IMG/VR virus record: IMGVR_UViG_3300028177_000001
Location: 186,001-250,000 of that record
Source of the DNA: a virus
Reading direction: 5' to 3' (one strand)
Length of the DNA stretch: 64,000 nt
The stretch's first letter is position 1. The number at the start of each line of letters is the position of its first letter. This document shows, one piece after another, positions 41,108 to 49,782 of this stretch. The position numbers were made by a program, and so were the translations under genes. Under the pieces are notes generated by a model. It was given only the letters and a program-made list of their open reading frames with translations. It made no database searches and was not told the origin of the DNA.

Positions 41108-41666
41108 CGTCGTGGTCTGTCATCATGTTCACGAACAGGACGCCCTGGCCGATCGCGTCGGTCAAGGCGGTGTGGTCGTGTCGGGGTGCCCCGTTGAACC
41201 AGCGCTTCGGCATGTTCCGCTTCGAGGCACCCTTGAAGTCGCCGCCGAGCTTGGTCCAAGCCAGGGTCTTGAGGTCCAGGCCCTGCATGCCAAAGGGCGA
41301 CTTGCCTACAAACTTCATCATGTACCAGTACACGAACATGAAGTCGAAGGTCACCGGGTAGCCAATGACCACCGCCTTGCCTGGTAGGGCTCGAACCCAC
41401 TGGCTGAACTGGCTCATCCCGGCCACAGGGTGCTGTTGGTTCTGGCTCAGGTGGGCCCAAGCCTCGGGCTGGTTGGCCCACCACTTCATTGTGTCTGGGT
41501 CCTGGCTCGCACCTTCGAGGGGGAGCAGGTTCACCTCAAACGTGGCGACCGGCTTGCGATCCCCAAGTACGAACGCAGCCGCCCCCAGGGAGAGCATAGA
41601 GTACTCTCCGGGGATTGGCCCGTCCGCCTCGATGTCGACGCTGATGTAGATTTCGGGCTTGGCCAT
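41100..41666 (-). CDS. DnaQ/RNase T-like 3'-5' exonuclease
   Basis: The 188-aa product has the DEDD pattern: ISVDIEADG near residue 10 (Asp, Glu), a central GYPVTFDFMF (Asp), and HDHTALTDAIGQG near the end (His, Asp). Such enzymes trim DNA or RNA 3' ends with two metal ions. Length and layout fit stand-alone RNase T/DnaQ proteins. It could process the unusual RNAs of this window. Confidence 0.8.
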   Translation of the reverse strand: MAKPEIYISVDIEADGPIPGEYSMLSLGAAAFVLGDRKPVATFEVNLLPLEGASQDPDTMKWWANQPEAWAHLSQNQQHPVAGMSQFSQWVRALPGKAVVIGYPVTFDFMFVYWYMMKFVGKSPFGMQGLDLKTLAWTKLGGDFKGASKRNMPKRWFNGAPRHDHTALTDAIGQGVLFVNMMTDHDDV

Positions 41667-42733
41667 CAGGGGCAGGCCTCCTTGACCTTCGCCACGGCTG
41701 CTGTGGATCCGGTCAGGTCAAACGTGACCACCTGGGGGGTCTGGCGGAAGGGATTGAGCTCCACAATCCAGGTTTCCCCGTCGTGGGCCTGGAAGGTGTT
41801 CAGCATGGTCTCGGGGTTCCGGAAGAAGAGACTCTTGCTGTCCTTCCCTGCGGTCCCTGTGACGTCGATGATGGGACCGTCGCCGAAGCGGTACTTGCCG
41901 GTCACTGAGTTGTAGCGGTAGTTGCTCTGGAGCATCGCCTGCGCGTTGATGTAAACATCGAGATCTCCTCCCAGGCACCGGAACACCAGCCGAGCGTTCT
42001 TGATGTCGCCGATGTAGGGGATGCCGTCCAGGCCCTCCAGCACAGCCGTGGCTTCCTTCTTGCGGGTCAGCGGGTTCTCGCTGTTGCTTCCCGCCCAGCG
42101 TCCCCCCAGCCACAGAGCCTTCTGCGCGTCATGGCTGTCCCGGGTGATCCGAAGGGCCCGCTTGAACTGGCCGTAGTCCTCGTCATCCTCTCCGATCTCG
42201 GCCAGGATACTCTCGGCCAGGTCCAGGGACTCCCCCGCCCGGTCGAACTCCCAGCCGTCCCACCAAGAACTGGTCATGGTCAGTTCCAGGTTGAACTTGC
42301 TCACCTTCTTGTCCCGGATTTCCTTTAGGCGAGCGGCCTCCGCATCCTCCGCTGCGTCGGTGTTGATGCACCAGGAGCCGTCCTCCAGACGAAGCTTGAC
42401 CGTGAACGACTTGTCGTCTGAACCTTCCCAGGATCGGATGATCCTCACGGTGGCCTCATTCCCGTCCTCGCTGAGGACCGCCGACTGCACGCTCATGGAG
42501 TCGGGAGTGTACAGAGTCTGGACGGCGGCGGCGAAGCCGTCCAGGGCGAAGACCTTCTCGTACTCTTCCTGGATGTCCTCTTTGGACGAGGCTGCCTGGT
42601 CGTCCGCGCAGACCATGTCCCACCTGGCCGCGATCCCCGCCGGAGTGATATCCTCGACGGTCTCGTATTCCACGGCCAGTGCGCTCACCTTTGATTCAGT
42701 TGAGCAGGCGAGCAAGAGGGAGAAGATCAGCAT
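41666..42733 (-). CDS. Lipoprotein, 355 aa
   Basis: The product starts MLIFSLLLAC, a minimal signal with the lipobox Cys at residue 10. A helical region follows (about 35-190), then a beta-rich C-terminal part (about 225-355) with three Cys. It overlaps both neighbours (ATGCTGA and TGATG). Probably exported and lipid-anchored; role unknown. Confidence 0.68.
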   Translation of the reverse strand: MLIFSLLLACSTESKVSALAVEYETVEDITPAGIAARWDMVCADDQAASSKEDIQEEYEKVFALDGFAAAVQTLYTPDSMSVQSAVLSEDGNEATVRIIRSWEGSDDKSFTVKLRLEDGSWCINTDAAEDAEAARLKEIRDKKVSKFNLELTMTSSWWDGWEFDRAGESLDLAESILAEIGEDDEDYGQFKRALRITRDSHDAQKALWLGGRWAGSNSENPLTRKKEATAVLEGLDGIPYIGDIKNARLVFRCLGGDLDVYINAQAMLQSNYRYNSVTGKYRFGDGPIIDVTGTAGKDSKSLFFRNPETMLNTFQAHDGETWIVELNPFRQTPQVVTFDLTGSTAAVAKVKEACP

Positions 42734-43155
42734 GGGATAGTCCGGGTAGAGGGTTCAGTTGAAAGCTGTAGGCCGAAAAGGATGCCGGCATTCAGAGGCA
42801 CGTCCAGGGGGAAGTCTTCTACCGCCAGAGGACGCCCGAGAGCCTTGGCAAGGCACCCCAGGTGGGCCGTACCCCGTCCGAAGTCTGCGGCCTGCCAGAC
42901 GGGCTTGTGGACCATGTGCATGGAGTCGTTGTTCTGAGCCCCGCAGTAGATGCAATCGAACATCCCCCGGACGTTCTCCCTGCCCTGCCCCTGCGCCCAC
43001 TCCACCGCGTCCTTCTGCCGAGAAAACTCCCGAGCCTCGGGGTGGGGCTCCACCTCAGGATCGAAGGGGAGGCACTCCACTCGGATGACGTCGTCTCCAA
43101 GATGGTTGAAGATGCGCCAGTGGTCCTTGACCCGAATGATGAGGGTGTACTTCAT
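42727..43155 (-). CDS. Unknown CxxC protein, 142 aa
   Basis: ATG 43155 shares ATGA with the gene before. N-terminal strands (YTLIIRVKDHWRIFN) and a metal site CIYCG...H...C in the middle. No family recognised. Confidence 0.58.
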   Translation of the reverse strand: MKYTLIIRVKDHWRIFNHLGDDVIRVECLPFDPEVEPHPEAREFSRQKDAVEWAQGQGRENVRGMFDCIYCGAQNNDSMHMVHKPVWQAADFGRGTAHLGCLAKALGRPLAVEDFPLDVPLNAGILFGLQLSTEPSTRTIPC

Positions 43156-43562
43156 GGGATCCTGGCGGTGACCAATCGGTACTGGTCAACGGTTCGGTTG
43201 TAGGGGGCCAACATCCGAGGTTTGAACTGAGCTCCACAGCTTACGGCTGCGCACTTCAGTACCTGTCCCGGGTCGAACCTTGCTCGGAACTGCGACGGAT
43301 GGCCCGCCAGCTCTGCCGGCTCTGTCGCGGGGTGCTCGTACCGAGGCATGTAGTTGGTCGCCCGGCAAGCGGGACAGTACCACAGGTAGCCCAGAGTGGT
43401 CAGTCCAAGGGGGGTCTGAAGGGGCACCTTCCAAGTCGTGATGACCACAGCCCCCTGGCCCATGAGACCCTGGTACGTCGGGTCGTCCGGATCGGCCCAC
43501 GTCGCGCGAACCCTCGCCTCATTGGAGGTGTCTCGCCCCCGTGCCCAGATTCCTGTCAACAC
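43152..43562 (-). CDS. Zinc-ribbon protein, 136 aa
   Basis: I place the start at GTG 43562, overlapping the upstream stop. CPAC near the middle and C...C (LKCAAVSCG) later form a ribbon. Strand-rich. Role unknown. Confidence 0.55.
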   Translation of the reverse strand: MLTGIWARGRDTSNEARVRATWADPDDPTYQGLMGQGAVVITTWKVPLQTPLGLTTLGYLWYCPACRATNYMPRYEHPATEPAELAGHPSQFRARFDPGQVLKCAAVSCGAQFKPRMLAPYNRTVDQYRLVTARIP

Positions 43563-44011
43563 TTGGCCACATCCTTCGCTCGGGCCTGCGCCTCTCTCAA
43601 CGGGAGGAGAGGCCAAGGTGGGTCCACATGAGAGATGTAGGTGTCGCAGTTCAAGAGAGACCGCTTCTCAAGGGGGTGGTCCGGCTCGCAAGCCATTCGG
43701 AACAGGGCGCAGGTGATGTTCTTCTTGCACCGAGTGGCGATACACGCAGCAGGGACGGCAGGCTCCGGGTCGGGCTCGGAGATGGTTCCAACCATACAGG
43801 GGTCCTCGCCCTTCTCGTCTGCGGCCACGACCGCAGCACTTGCCGTGAGCATCCGGATCGAGTGGGGTGCTGTGTCAACGCTGGGTGTGAAGCAAGCCCT
43901 CCCAGGCTCTGCGCCGCAGAAGGGACACGCGAAGCGGAGGATCACCTCAGACCACAGCCCTCGGGGCCAGGTATTCGTGATCATGATCCGAAGGCGATTC
44001 GTCGATTCCAT
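43556..44011 (-). CDS. Phage-type zinc-finger protein, 151 aa
   Basis: ATG 44011 overlaps the HNH stop (TGATG). CPFCGAEPGRACF is a common ribbon in phage proteins. Four further Cys lie downstream (CIATRCKKNITC). Possibly nucleic-acid binding. Confidence 0.6.
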   Translation of the reverse strand: MESTNRLRIMITNTWPRGLWSEVILRFACPFCGAEPGRACFTPSVDTAPHSIRMLTASAAVVAADEKGEDPCMVGTISEPDPEPAVPAACIATRCKKNITCALFRMACEPDHPLEKRSLLNCDTYISHVDPPWPLLPLREAQARAKDVAKC

Positions 44012-44607
44012 CAGCGCTTCCGGTTCCCCTTCAGCGGGTGCCTCGGGACCGCAGCCAGCGTTGCCAGCAGAGCGTCGTTCTTGTCGAGAATCATCCCGGG
44101 CAGGTTGGCCGAGACTTTGTGGTACTCTGGGCTGCGTAGCCACTGGGCGTAAGGCATGTCGCCTCGGGTGCGGTTGCACTTCTTGCATGCTGCTACGAGG
44201 TTCGCCTCAATCGAAGGACCTCCCTCCTCCCACAGAACCAGGTGGTCCACGGTCAGGGGGACGTCGTTCGCAGCACAATAGCGACAGCGGAAATGGTCCC
44301 TGCGGTACACTGCCCACGAGACGTTCTGGCTGATCTGGCGTGCGCTCTTCCGCACCAACGCCTTGCCGACTTCTCCGTGTTCGTCCTTGACGAGGGCCAT
44401 CACCTCGACTCGGTCGGTCTGCTGGATGAACGTCTGCCACTCGGCGAGGTCCATCTCGAGGACACCCGTGTCCTCCCACCAATGGCCGTCCAGTGTCTCT
44501 CCGGGAAGGGGTGCGGCGATGAAGTTGCCGGAGCCGTCCTGGTAGATCACTCCAGCGATCTGGATCTTGGTGCCGATGTCGGTGATTTCGAGATCAGAGA
44601 GCTTCAT
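44011..44607 (-). CDS. HNH endonuclease
   Basis: ATG 44607 follows AGGAACC. The 198-aa product has a strand-rich N-terminal half and an HNH module near residues 105-150: CRYCAAND, LTVDHLVLW, then NLVAACKKCNRTRGD. It is a second HNH, only loosely similar to the one at 26026. Confidence 0.87.
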   Translation of the reverse strand: MKLSDLEITDIGTKIQIAGVIYQDGSGNFIAAPLPGETLDGHWWEDTGVLEMDLAEWQTFIQQTDRVEVMALVKDEHGEVGKALVRKSARQISQNVSWAVYRRDHFRCRYCAANDVPLTVDHLVLWEEGGPSIEANLVAACKKCNRTRGDMPYAQWLRSPEYHKVSANLPGMILDKNDALLATLAAVPRHPLKGNRKR

Positions 44608-44879
44608 GAGGTGGTTCCTGGAATGTGGGTCTGGGCGCTCTGGCGTGGCTGATTGACCCCGGTGGTGTCGTGGAGCAGGATCGCCCCTTCTTTGCACTGA
44701 ATGCGAGAGGTCCAACACTGAGGGCATCCCTGTGCGTGGGCCAGAAAGCTCTGCACGTTGCGATCGCCTACGCTGAGGCTGACACCACCTTCGAGGTCAT
44801 AGACCTTGCCCCCTTGCGCCATCCGCTCGGTGACCTTCTTCGGAGGGACGGTGCCTGCTACTGGCTCGTTCGTGGTCAT
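44604..44879 (-). CDS. Unknown Cys protein, 91 aa
   Basis: ATG 44879 shares ATGA with both neighbours. CPQCW and one more Cys may bind metal. Mostly polar. Confidence 0.55.
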   Translation of the reverse strand: MTTNEPVAGTVPPKKVTERMAQGGKVYDLEGGVSLSVGDRNVQSFLAHAQGCPQCWTSRIQCKEGAILLHDTTGVNQPRQSAQTHIPGTTS

Positions 44880-45517
44880 GATTCTTCCGGTTCTGGCTGT
44901 TGGGCGATGATCTCTTCGGCGGAGGGCAGACCGAGAGCCTTGTGGCAGTCGATGCAGACCTTACAGCCGTCATCGGTGGTCCAGGCCACCTTGAGGTGGG
45001 GCGGGTCGTCTTCCTCGACCCCGTTGGGCCAAGTGGCGTAGCCCTGCCCTCCGGAGACCTTGCCGCCGAATAAGAGGGTGCGCTCGTGGGCGCAGACCCC
45101 CTGGGGACCGCCCCTGTTCTTCAGAACCATGACTTGCCCAGAGATCTTCTCGAGCAAGATTCGTTCTGCGGAGTACCTTCGGGCCGGTTCCAGCTTCTCG
45201 AGAGACTCCCCGTCCTTTTCGCGTAGCCGGAGGATCCTACCTTCTTCGTTCATGGGGTCTTCTCTCGGTCGAAACCAGGGCCAGCTGGGAAAGTCGCCCC
45301 GGACGTCACGACCTTGAGAGGCGATATGTCCGGGAGAGGAGTGGGCGAGGTAGACCACGTCCACGAACTGGTGTGGCATCAGGTAGTTCAAGCCCGCGAC
45401 CTCTTCCTGGACCACCGTGGTGAATTCCCCCAAGCCCCCGAAGCCAGCTTCTAAGCCAACGACTCGCCGGTTCGGGTCGCACTTCTGTAGTGCCTCGATA
45501 AGTTCGAAGACCTTCAC
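44876..45517 (-). CDS. Two-part unknown protein, 213 aa
   Basis: GTG 45517. The first 85 residues start MKVFELIEALQKCDPN, a lead common in small phage proteins. The second half restarts with an internal Met (MNEEGRILRLREKDG) that has its own good ribosome site, and ends with CKVCIDCHKAL. It may be a fusion, or both forms may be made. Confidence 0.58.
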   Translation of the reverse strand: MKVFELIEALQKCDPNRRVVGLEAGFGGLGEFTTVVQEEVAGLNYLMPHQFVDVVYLAHSSPGHIASQGRDVRGDFPSWPWFRPREDPMNEEGRILRLREKDGESLEKLEPARRYSAERILLEKISGQVMVLKNRGGPQGVCAHERTLLFGGKVSGGQGYATWPNGVEEDDPPHLKVAWTTDDGCKVCIDCHKALGLPSAEEIIAQQPEPEES

Positions 45518-45520
45518 GAC

Positions 45521-45955
45521 CTACTCTCCCGAGGGGCGGGAGAGCGCGTGCTGCGCCCAGAACTGGGCTGCCTCTTCAGCCGCCTCGGGCGGCAGGGTCG
45601 GGTCCGTGATCTCACGGGGAGCCAGGGGGCCGCCGTAGGCAGTGAACACCGTGACCACGTCGTCCTCGCGCTTCCCGATCACCGTCATCAGACGGGTGGG
45701 TCGCTCCGCTCGGTCGCAGAGACGGCTGAGGTTCGTACGCTCGCCGCGCAGGGCCCACTCGACCTCCTCGCTCGGGACCGGTTCGTCGCCGACGATGGGC
45801 CCGTGAATGCCCGACATCAGGTCACCGCACTCGCCACCCAGGGTGACGGTCGTCACGATGAAGGTGTCCCCGTCTGCCGCTTCGAAGAGACCCCGGATGA
45901 CCGCCTCGTGCGAGGGGTCAATGCCGTGGTCAGCGTGGAGGATGTTCATGTCCAT
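45521..45955 (-). CDS. Conserved unknown protein, 144 aa
   Basis: ATG 45955 follows AGGAGCC. Motifs LMSGIHGPIVGDEPV, RLMTVIG and FTAYGGPLAPREITDP look like a family I have seen in bacteria without a known role. The pattern suggests an alpha/beta fold. Confidence 0.65.
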   Translation of the reverse strand: MDMNILHADHGIDPSHEAVIRGLFEAADGDTFIVTTVTLGGECGDLMSGIHGPIVGDEPVPSEEVEWALRGERTNLSRLCDRAERPTRLMTVIGKREDDVVTVFTAYGGPLAPREITDPTLPPEAAEEAAQFWAQHALSRPSGE

Positions 45956-45986
45956 GGAAGGGCTCCTACGAAGGGTGGTGATGAGG

Positions 45987-46014
45987 TTACGTCTGGGGGA
46001 GGGTTCCCCTCCCC
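45987..46014 (-). promoter_or_regulatory. Degenerate two-box promoter
   Basis: GACGTAA (45993-45987) is intact and lies 32 nt before the start, but the -35-like box at the 13-nt spacing is GGGGAGGG. A GGGAACCC lies closer, within a GC hairpin. Confidence 0.4.
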
Positions 46015-46023
46015 CGACGCAGT

Positions 46024-46452
46024 TCAGTCTTGCGTGGCCCAGGCGAGCAGGTCCTGGAAGGACTGCTCGTCGCCGACGATGGCCTGCTCACGAGGGGTCA
46101 GCCCAGCGAAGCCGGAGATGTCGGCGAAGGAGTACCGCACGAGTCCGCGCACGATGTCATCCCGACTCCGACCCAGGGGGGTCTTCGGACGGATGAACAG
46201 CCGAGCGTAGGTGATCTCGTCGGTCGGGCCGAAGCGGTCCACGACGAAGTCGGCCAGGTTGGCCTGCACTGCCTCGATGCCCGGGATGTCACCGTTGGCC
46301 ATCGCCTCCACAGCCATCTGCTTGAGGTCGCCGTCGGTGGCGTCGTAGGGAACGGGGTCCGGGAGGAACCCGTTGGTGCCGTTGTATGTGACGTTGAGCC
46401 GTGCCGCGTTGGCAGGCAGGTTGACTGCGGGAACCATGAGTACTTCGTCCAT
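46024..46452 (-). CDS. Possible ubiquitin-like (PRTRC-C-like) protein, 142 aa
   Basis: ATG 46452 follows GGAGGTCC. The N-terminal half reads LNVTYNGTNGFLPDPVPYD and then LFIRPKTPLG. This recalls the ubiquitin-like PRTRC system protein C (YNG...LPDP...) and other beta-grasp proteins. A helical tail follows, so a free Gly-Gly end is not visible. The next gene upstream is a JAB peptidase. The ubiquitin-like call is tentative. Confidence 0.45.
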   Translation of the reverse strand: MDEVLMVPAVNLPANAARLNVTYNGTNGFLPDPVPYDATDGDLKQMAVEAMANGDIPGIEAVQANLADFVVDRFGPTDEITYARLFIRPKTPLGRSRDDIVRGLVRYSFADISGFAGLTPREQAIVGDEQSFQDLLAWATQD

Positions 46453-46478
46453 GATGGACCTCCTCTCGTTGAACAGAG

Positions 46479-46506
46479 ATACGGTGTAGAAACTTCGCGA
46501 ACCCCC
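46479..46506 (-). promoter_or_regulatory. Degenerate two-box promoter
   Basis: Minus strand GGGTTCGC, 11 nt, then CCGTAT, 27 nt before the start. Similar layout with a shorter spacer. Confidence 0.35.
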
Positions 46507-46529
46507 TTCCTGGGGGCTGCGCTGGGGGT

Positions 46530-46901
46530 TTACCGGGAACGGGCCCTCAGCTCTTTGATACTGCGGTCGGACAAGCGGAACAGACCCTGCACCGAGACGT
46601 ACAGGTTGTTCTGGATATCCCAGCGGAGGTAAGACACGTCGGTGAACGTGACCACGGGCCACCAGTACAACCGACCCAGTCCTTGCTCCAGAGCGCGGAA
46701 CGTGGTCAGGTCCGTTCCCGAAGGGGACGCAGGCCCATCCCAGGGATGCGTGTGTGCCAGACCCCCGATGGCCAGACGGTTCTCCCACATGACTTCCCAG
46801 AGGCCTCGGCTGTCGGGCAGCGAGCCTCCAGTGCGTCCTGCGGGCTCGTGCCAGTGAAAGGGCTCGCCGAGCTTGTCGAAGACGAGTGCGGTTTCGATCA
46901 T
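46530..46901 (-). CDS. JAB/MPN-type (JAMM) metallopeptidase
   Basis: The 123-aa product has the zinc motif HTHPWDGPASPSGTD near residues 50-64, matching HxHPx7SxxD, with an acidic residue upstream. JAB enzymes remove ubiquitin-like proteins or process sulfur carriers. Small stand-alone JABs occur in PRTRC and sulfur-carrier operons and in phages. Its neighbour is a possible ubiquitin-like protein. Confidence 0.75.
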   Translation of the reverse strand: MIETALVFDKLGEPFHWHEPAGRTGGSLPDSRGLWEVMWENRLAIGGLAHTHPWDGPASPSGTDLTTFRALEQGLGRLYWWPVVTFTDVSYLRWDIQNNLYVSVQGLFRLSDRSIKELRARSR

Positions 46902-46902
46902 G

Positions 46903-47286
46903 TCAGTACAACCTGTAGACGACCTGGGAGAGAGCTTGGTCCGCCTCTTCCCCTCGGTCGCTCTGGAGATAGGCGAGGATGGCGGCCACGAGGCGGTTTG
47001 AAGTCCCCTTCCCGGTCCACGGGCCGATTCCCTCAGGGTAGCCTCCCTCCGTCATGGAGGAAATCCTCACGATGTTGGCGACATCGTAGCCCGCCTCTTT
47101 CAGGCGATGTGCCACATGGTTGCCCCTGAGACCCGGCAGGCGGTGGTCCAGCATGACCCCGTCGAAGGACAGGATGTCGTCGATGGGAACCTCGTCCCAG
47201 CGCTCGGCCACCACGTACTCATGACCCTCGGGCCAGTACTTCATGTCCAGCAGCCACGGCTGGTCTTCGATAATCAGAATCTTCAT
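46903..47286 (-). CDS. Response-regulator-like receiver protein
   Basis: The 127-aa product has IIEDQ, Asp in GVMLDHRLPG near 45, Ser in VRISSM and Lys in WTGKGTS. The receiver is slightly short and divergent. No kinase is adjacent; the nearest is at 6753. ATG 47286 is 24 nt after a two-box promoter. Confidence 0.72.
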   Translation of the reverse strand: MKILIIEDQPWLLDMKYWPEGHEYVVAERWDEVPIDDILSFDGVMLDHRLPGLRGNHVAHRLKEAGYDVANIVRISSMTEGGYPEGIGPWTGKGTSNRLVAAILAYLQSDRGEEADQALSQVVYRLY

Positions 47287-47309
47287 ACGTGCCCTCGGCT
47301 CTGTGAGTG

Positions 47310-47337
47310 TTACGTCCTCGCAGGGCTCGGGGAACCC
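47310..47337 (-). promoter_or_regulatory. Two-box promoter
   Basis: Minus strand GGGTTCCC (47337-47330), 13 nt, GACGTAA (47316-47310). Confidence 0.75.
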
Positions 47338-47343
47338 TCTGTG

Positions 47344-47571
47344 TCAGAGACCTGACTCCCACAGAATACGAAGAACACCCTCTTCTGTCAGTCGATACTG
47401 CTTGCGCTCCCTGGCGGGGTGGTCCGATCGCTCCGCGTAGACAGGACCCTGGGGAAAGAAAGCCGTGCAGAGCCTTCCAGCAACGCGGGCATCCCTGGGA
47501 GAGAGCAAGCGCCACTCGTACATGACCAGAGCGTTCATCACCCGCAACTGCGCTGGGGAGAGCTTCTTCAT
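47344..47571 (-). CDS. Winged-helix-like protein, 75 aa
   Basis: ATG 47571 shares ATGA with the HD gene. SPAQLRVMNALVMYEW, DARVAGRLC and YRLTEEGVLRIL fit a small winged helix. Possibly a repressor. Confidence 0.55.
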   Translation of the reverse strand: MKKLSPAQLRVMNALVMYEWRLLSPRDARVAGRLCTAFFPQGPVYAERSDHPARERKQYRLTEEGVLRILWESGL

Positions 47572-48140
47572 GGGGTTAGTCCCGCCAGTTCGTTCATCAG
47601 ATTCAATCGAGCCTGGTCCTCGAGGCGGTCAGCCCAGAAGTCGCTGATGTAGATCCTCTCGGCGCCCAGAACATCTTGTAGGAATCGAGCTCGGCCGATC
47701 TTGTAGAGTTCAGCCGGAGCTACCGGGGCCCACTCAGCTGCAACCTGAGCCGCGTATTCACGGTAGCGGTCGGGGTTCTGCCCGAGGATGGCCATGTCGC
47801 AGTCCAGGAACAGGGCGGTGTCCCCCGCTTCATCCTGGTGTTGGCCGTGACTGGCCGTCTTGTGGATCAGGTCTTCAGCGAAGTCCAGGTCCATCCCGGG
47901 GAACCAGCGGGGAGCTTCCCTTCTCATCAGCGCTGCGCTGGCCTCCTCGTTGGTCGCGGCTCCCACCACGTAGATCGCGTCGTGCCAGAGGATTGCCGCG
48001 AAGACCTCATCCCGCTTCTCGATGAGGTGGAAGCAGAAGCGATAGTGGGCCAGGACCTCCTCCACGTGTGCGAAGGTGTGGTAGTGCCGACCAGGGGTCG
48101 AATACCACACCTGGAGGTCGTCCTTGAGGTTGGGGTTCAC
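47568..48140 (-). CDS. HD-domain metal-dependent hydrolase
   Basis: GTG 48140 overlaps the previous stop (GTGA). The 190-aa product has YHTFAHVEEVL near residue 20, then ILWHDAIYV and NEEASAAL, with a later Asp: the pattern of HD-fold phosphohydrolases in the family of HD proteins with YHxxxH. Likely acts on nucleotides. A helical C-terminus follows. Confidence 0.78.
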   Translation of the reverse strand: MNPNLKDDLQVWYSTPGRHYHTFAHVEEVLAHYRFCFHLIEKRDEVFAAILWHDAIYVVGAATNEEASAALMRREAPRWFPGMDLDFAEDLIHKTASHGQHQDEAGDTALFLDCDMAILGQNPDRYREYAAQVAAEWAPVAPAELYKIGRARFLQDVLGAERIYISDFWADRLEDQARLNLMNELAGLTP

Positions 48141-48505
48141 AGGACCCTCGCGGTGACAGTGACCTGAACGCACTGCACTACCACGTCCGCAATTGGGCTC
48201 TTGCTCCAGAACGCCAGGGCTTCCTTCTTCGAGGGGAATCTCTTACCTTGGGTGAGGTCTTGAGAGACCTCCCAGGTGTGGCTGGGTCCGGGTCCGTGGT
48301 TGTCCTCCCAGCCGACCTTCTCCCAGCACAGGTAGCGCTCGGCAGCGTACTTTCGCATGAACTGGCGGTGGCCTCCGATGGAACCTGCGTGCAGGGAGTC
48401 CATCCACGCCTTGTTCCCCTCGCGGTTGTTGGCCTTGATTTGAAGGACCACGTAGCTGCGAATCGTAGGCTTGAGGGGCTGCTCTTCAAGTACGGGGAAG
48501 CTCAT
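48137..48505 (-). CDS. Unknown protein, 122 aa
   Basis: ATG 48505 overlaps the AAA stop (TGATG). Strands at both ends (SYVVLQIKANN, DVVVQCVQVTV) flank a Trp-rich helical middle (EKVGWEDNHGPG). No family recognised. Confidence 0.58.
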   Translation of the reverse strand: MSFPVLEEQPLKPTIRSYVVLQIKANNREGNKAWMDSLHAGSIGGHRQFMRKYAAERYLCWEKVGWEDNHGPGPSHTWEVSQDLTQGKRFPSKKEALAFWSKSPIADVVVQCVQVTVTARVL

Positions 48506-49776
48506 CAGTAGTGCTCGGGTGTAGGCACGGCTTCGTCGTTCGAAGACACGGAAGAGCGGTTGGACAGATACTCCGCACAACGGTCCCCGGAGTGGAGTTC
48601 CCGCTGCTTGCGAACTCGACCAACCTCAACCTCGTACACGTCCTCGCCCACCACCCCGGTGGACATAAGAACCTCACGCACATCCGCCGGAGCGAAGCCC
48701 ATCATGTCCTTGAGGAGGAGCTCATGGTCGAGCCCTACACCGAACTTCGCCGCGTAGTGTGCAATGACCAGCCGGAGGTAGGGCTCCTCCGGCTCCTTGA
48801 CTTCCAGGACCTCGTCGAACCGTCCCGGACGCAGCAACGCGGGGTCCAGCTGCTTGATGCTGTTGACCGTACCTACGACCGTGATGCGACCTTTGAGGAC
48901 GTGGTCAGCCTGACCCAGGACCTCCAGGAGCCCCTCCATCGCGTTCATGTTCCGGTCGATGTCGTCGAGCAGAATCACATCCGGACGAAGCATGTCGATA
49001 AACTGGAGGAGGGTGCTGCTGCTCCCGTTCCCGCTGGTGGCCTTGCCGGACATCTGCAAGAGCCGTCCCCCCAGACCCTCGGCCAGCTTGTGTGCCAGTG
49101 TGGTCTTCCCGGTGCCCGGAGGCCCGTAGAGCAGCACCTTGCGAGCATGCCCCGCCTCCAGGAAGCGGCGTGTTCTCTTGAGCATAGACTGGAGAGCCGA
49201 CTCGACCCCGTTGTCCACGGAGACGTAGTCCCCAGAACCGGTCACCGGAGTGACGTCCAGGAAGGTGTCGTCCCAGACGCGCTTCCGCACCAGCTGGAGC
49301 CCGCAGTCCTTCTCCACTGCCCACACCAGGGTGGCCACTGCCTGCTGCACTGCCTCGATAGTCCCCGGCTTGATGAAGATGTTGTAGACCCAGGTGCGGT
49401 GCTCCCCCTCGGAGATGTGTAGGTAGAGGACCTGGCCTCCGGGCAGCTGAGCCTCAACCAGTTGCTCGTCCCCCGACTGGAACACCTTCTTGGTCGTGGT
49501 GTGCTCAGCGTACCGGAGGCACAATCGGTCGATGTGGCTTGACGAACCAATCGGCTTCAAGCCCCGCTGGTTGATCTCGTCCCGGATCAACCCACCGATG
49601 GCGGTGTTCTCAAGCTTCTTGGCGTCGCGGAACTGCTGGACAGCGTGCGAACTCTGGATGACCCGGTTGACCAGCTTCAGCGCGGGGATGTCAGCTCGGT
49701 CTCCTCCCCACGTACTGGTGAGACTGGTGACCAACTCCCACAGAGGATTCGCCGCTTTGGGTGCCTCGTCCTTCAC
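48505..49776 (-). CDS. AAA+ ATPase, Bcs1/FtsH-like
   Basis: GTG 49776 follows AGGAGTAGG. The 423-aa product has a 190-residue N-terminal region and then an AAA module: Walker A GPPGTGKTT near 220, Walker B VILLDDIDR near 270, and the arginine-finger motif DPALLRPGRFDE near 315. It resembles Bcs1 and proteasome-type ATPases. It likely unfolds or moves a substrate fixed by the N-terminal part. No protease domain is fused. Confidence 0.85.
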   Translation of the reverse strand: MKDEAPKAANPLWELVTSLTSTWGGDRADIPALKLVNRVIQSSHAVQQFRDAKKLENTAIGGLIRDEINQRGLKPIGSSSHIDRLCLRYAEHTTTKKVFQSGDEQLVEAQLPGGQVLYLHISEGEHRTWVYNIFIKPGTIEAVQQAVATLVWAVEKDCGLQLVRKRVWDDTFLDVTPVTGSGDYVSVDNGVESALQSMLKRTRRFLEAGHARKVLLYGPPGTGKTTLAHKLAEGLGGRLLQMSGKATSGNGSSSTLLQFIDMLRPDVILLDDIDRNMNAMEGLLEVLGQADHVLKGRITVVGTVNSIKQLDPALLRPGRFDEVLEVKEPEEPYLRLVIAHYAAKFGVGLDHELLLKDMMGFAPADVREVLMSTGVVGEDVYEVEVGRVRKQRELHSGDRCAEYLSNRSSVSSNDEAVPTPEHY

Positions 49777-49782
49777 AGGTGC

